DNA of 16,031 bases from assembly GCA_030641425.1 (NCBI GenBank), contig DAOWHM010000130.1, forward strand, positions 1 to 16,031, written 5' to 3'. This document shows positions 15,757 to 16,031 of the stretch, piece after piece. The stretch is from Candidatus Bathyarchaeota archaeon (lineage in GTDB: Archaea > Thermoproteota > Bathyarchaeia > Bathyarchaeales > SOJC01). The notes below the pieces were generated by a model. It was given only the letters and a program-made list of their open reading frames with translations, was not told where the DNA came from and made no database searches. A program made the translations under genes and the position numbers. Positions within the stretch are counted from its first letter, which is position 1; every line of letters starts with the position of its first letter.

Positions 15757-16031
15757 TAATCTTTCACCACTAGCTTGCGTATCTCCGAACTTTTTCTTTC
15801 AGCAATTTTTACCACGTCCACGATCTGCTCTCTTGTAAATTGACCTGTTCCTCCCTTCTGGATTGCACAGATCTTCCCATCTTTTTCAAACGTGATCGTC
15901 AACCTGGCGTCCATGACCATTTCTTCCTCAAGTGAAGGGTCGATAATGAGTTTGCCATCTATCTCTGCAAACGTTACTGCGATTGGATAGTTCTGAATCG
16001 GTAGTTGGATGTAGCCTGGCTTCACCTTCAC
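15756..16031 (-). CDS. rrp42: Exosome complex component Rrp42, C-terminal part
   Basis: The 91 visible residues are the C-terminal third of an RNase PH-like subunit; the gene runs past the window edge, so the true start is not seen. The segment PIAVTFAEIDGKLIIDPS, then EEEMVMDARLTITF, then GAL-like GTGQFTREQI, matches Rrp42, the non-catalytic hexamer partner of Rrp41 in 3'-5' RNA decay. It precedes rpl37ae with a 1-nt overlap, matching the conserved exosome gene cluster, so rrp41 is expected just beyond the edge at higher coordinates. Confidence 0.92.
   Translation of the reverse strand: MKVKPGYIQLPIQNYPIAVTFAEIDGKLIIDPSLEEEMVMDARLTITFEKDGKICAIQKGGTGQFTREQIVDVVKIAERKSSEIRKLVVKD

Overview
This is a chromosomal segment from an archaeon. 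Diagnostic archaeal genes include a proteasome beta subunit, TFE-alpha, MBF1, archaeal NAC, Trm56 SPOUT methylase, aEF-1beta, VAT/Cdc48, ribosomal protein L37Ae and exosome subunit Rrp42. The AT-rich DNA, TATA-type box A elements, frequent TTG starts, a tRNA with a non-anticodon intron and the mix of thermoproteotal (TACK-like) gene types suggest a Bathyarchaeia-like lineage. That placement is inference; no phylogeny could be run. There is no sign of phage, insertion sequence or CRISPR, and the region reads as core chromosome.

Layout. 1-743: promoter and a proteasome beta subunit of the non-processed type (Ala at the Thr1 position). 853-954 (-): tRNA-Leu(CAA) with a 17-nt bulge-helix-bulge intron in the D-loop. 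1093-5535: two class III ribonucleotide reductase family genes in tandem. The first is a winged-helix/ATP-cone/pseudo-NrdD/zinc-ribbon fusion that lacks the active-site cysteines and the glycyl-radical motif. The second is an apparently catalytic NrdD. 5602-7110: pyrB (-) and pyrI (+), the catalytic and regulatory chains of aspartate carbamoyltransferase, transcribed divergently. 7112-7994 (-): a TgtA2-like PUA protein followed by NAC. 8064-12289 (+): MBF1, HflX, Trm56, then TFE, an HD-domain protein and a DUF2110 protein, all closely spaced. 12459-12935: zinc-ribbon RNA-binding protein and aEF-1beta. 13022-15450: Cdc48/VAT and a small winged-helix-like protein. 15490-16031 (-): L37Ae and the C-terminal end of Rrp42.

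Most genes serve information processing: transcription initiation (TFE, MBF1), translation (EF-1beta, NAC, L37Ae, HflX), tRNA modification (Trm56), RNA decay (Rrp42) and protein quality control (proteasome beta, Cdc48). Nucleotide supply is the second theme (NrdD, PyrB, PyrI). The most unusual object is the catalytically dead reductase fused to a DNA-binding domain directly upstream of the active nrdD. It looks like an enzyme turned into a nucleotide-sensing transcription factor, with candidate operator-like repeats between the two genes. Other notable points are the split tRNA D-loop, an HflX gene that seems to start at AUA, and the divergent pyrB/pyrI pair.
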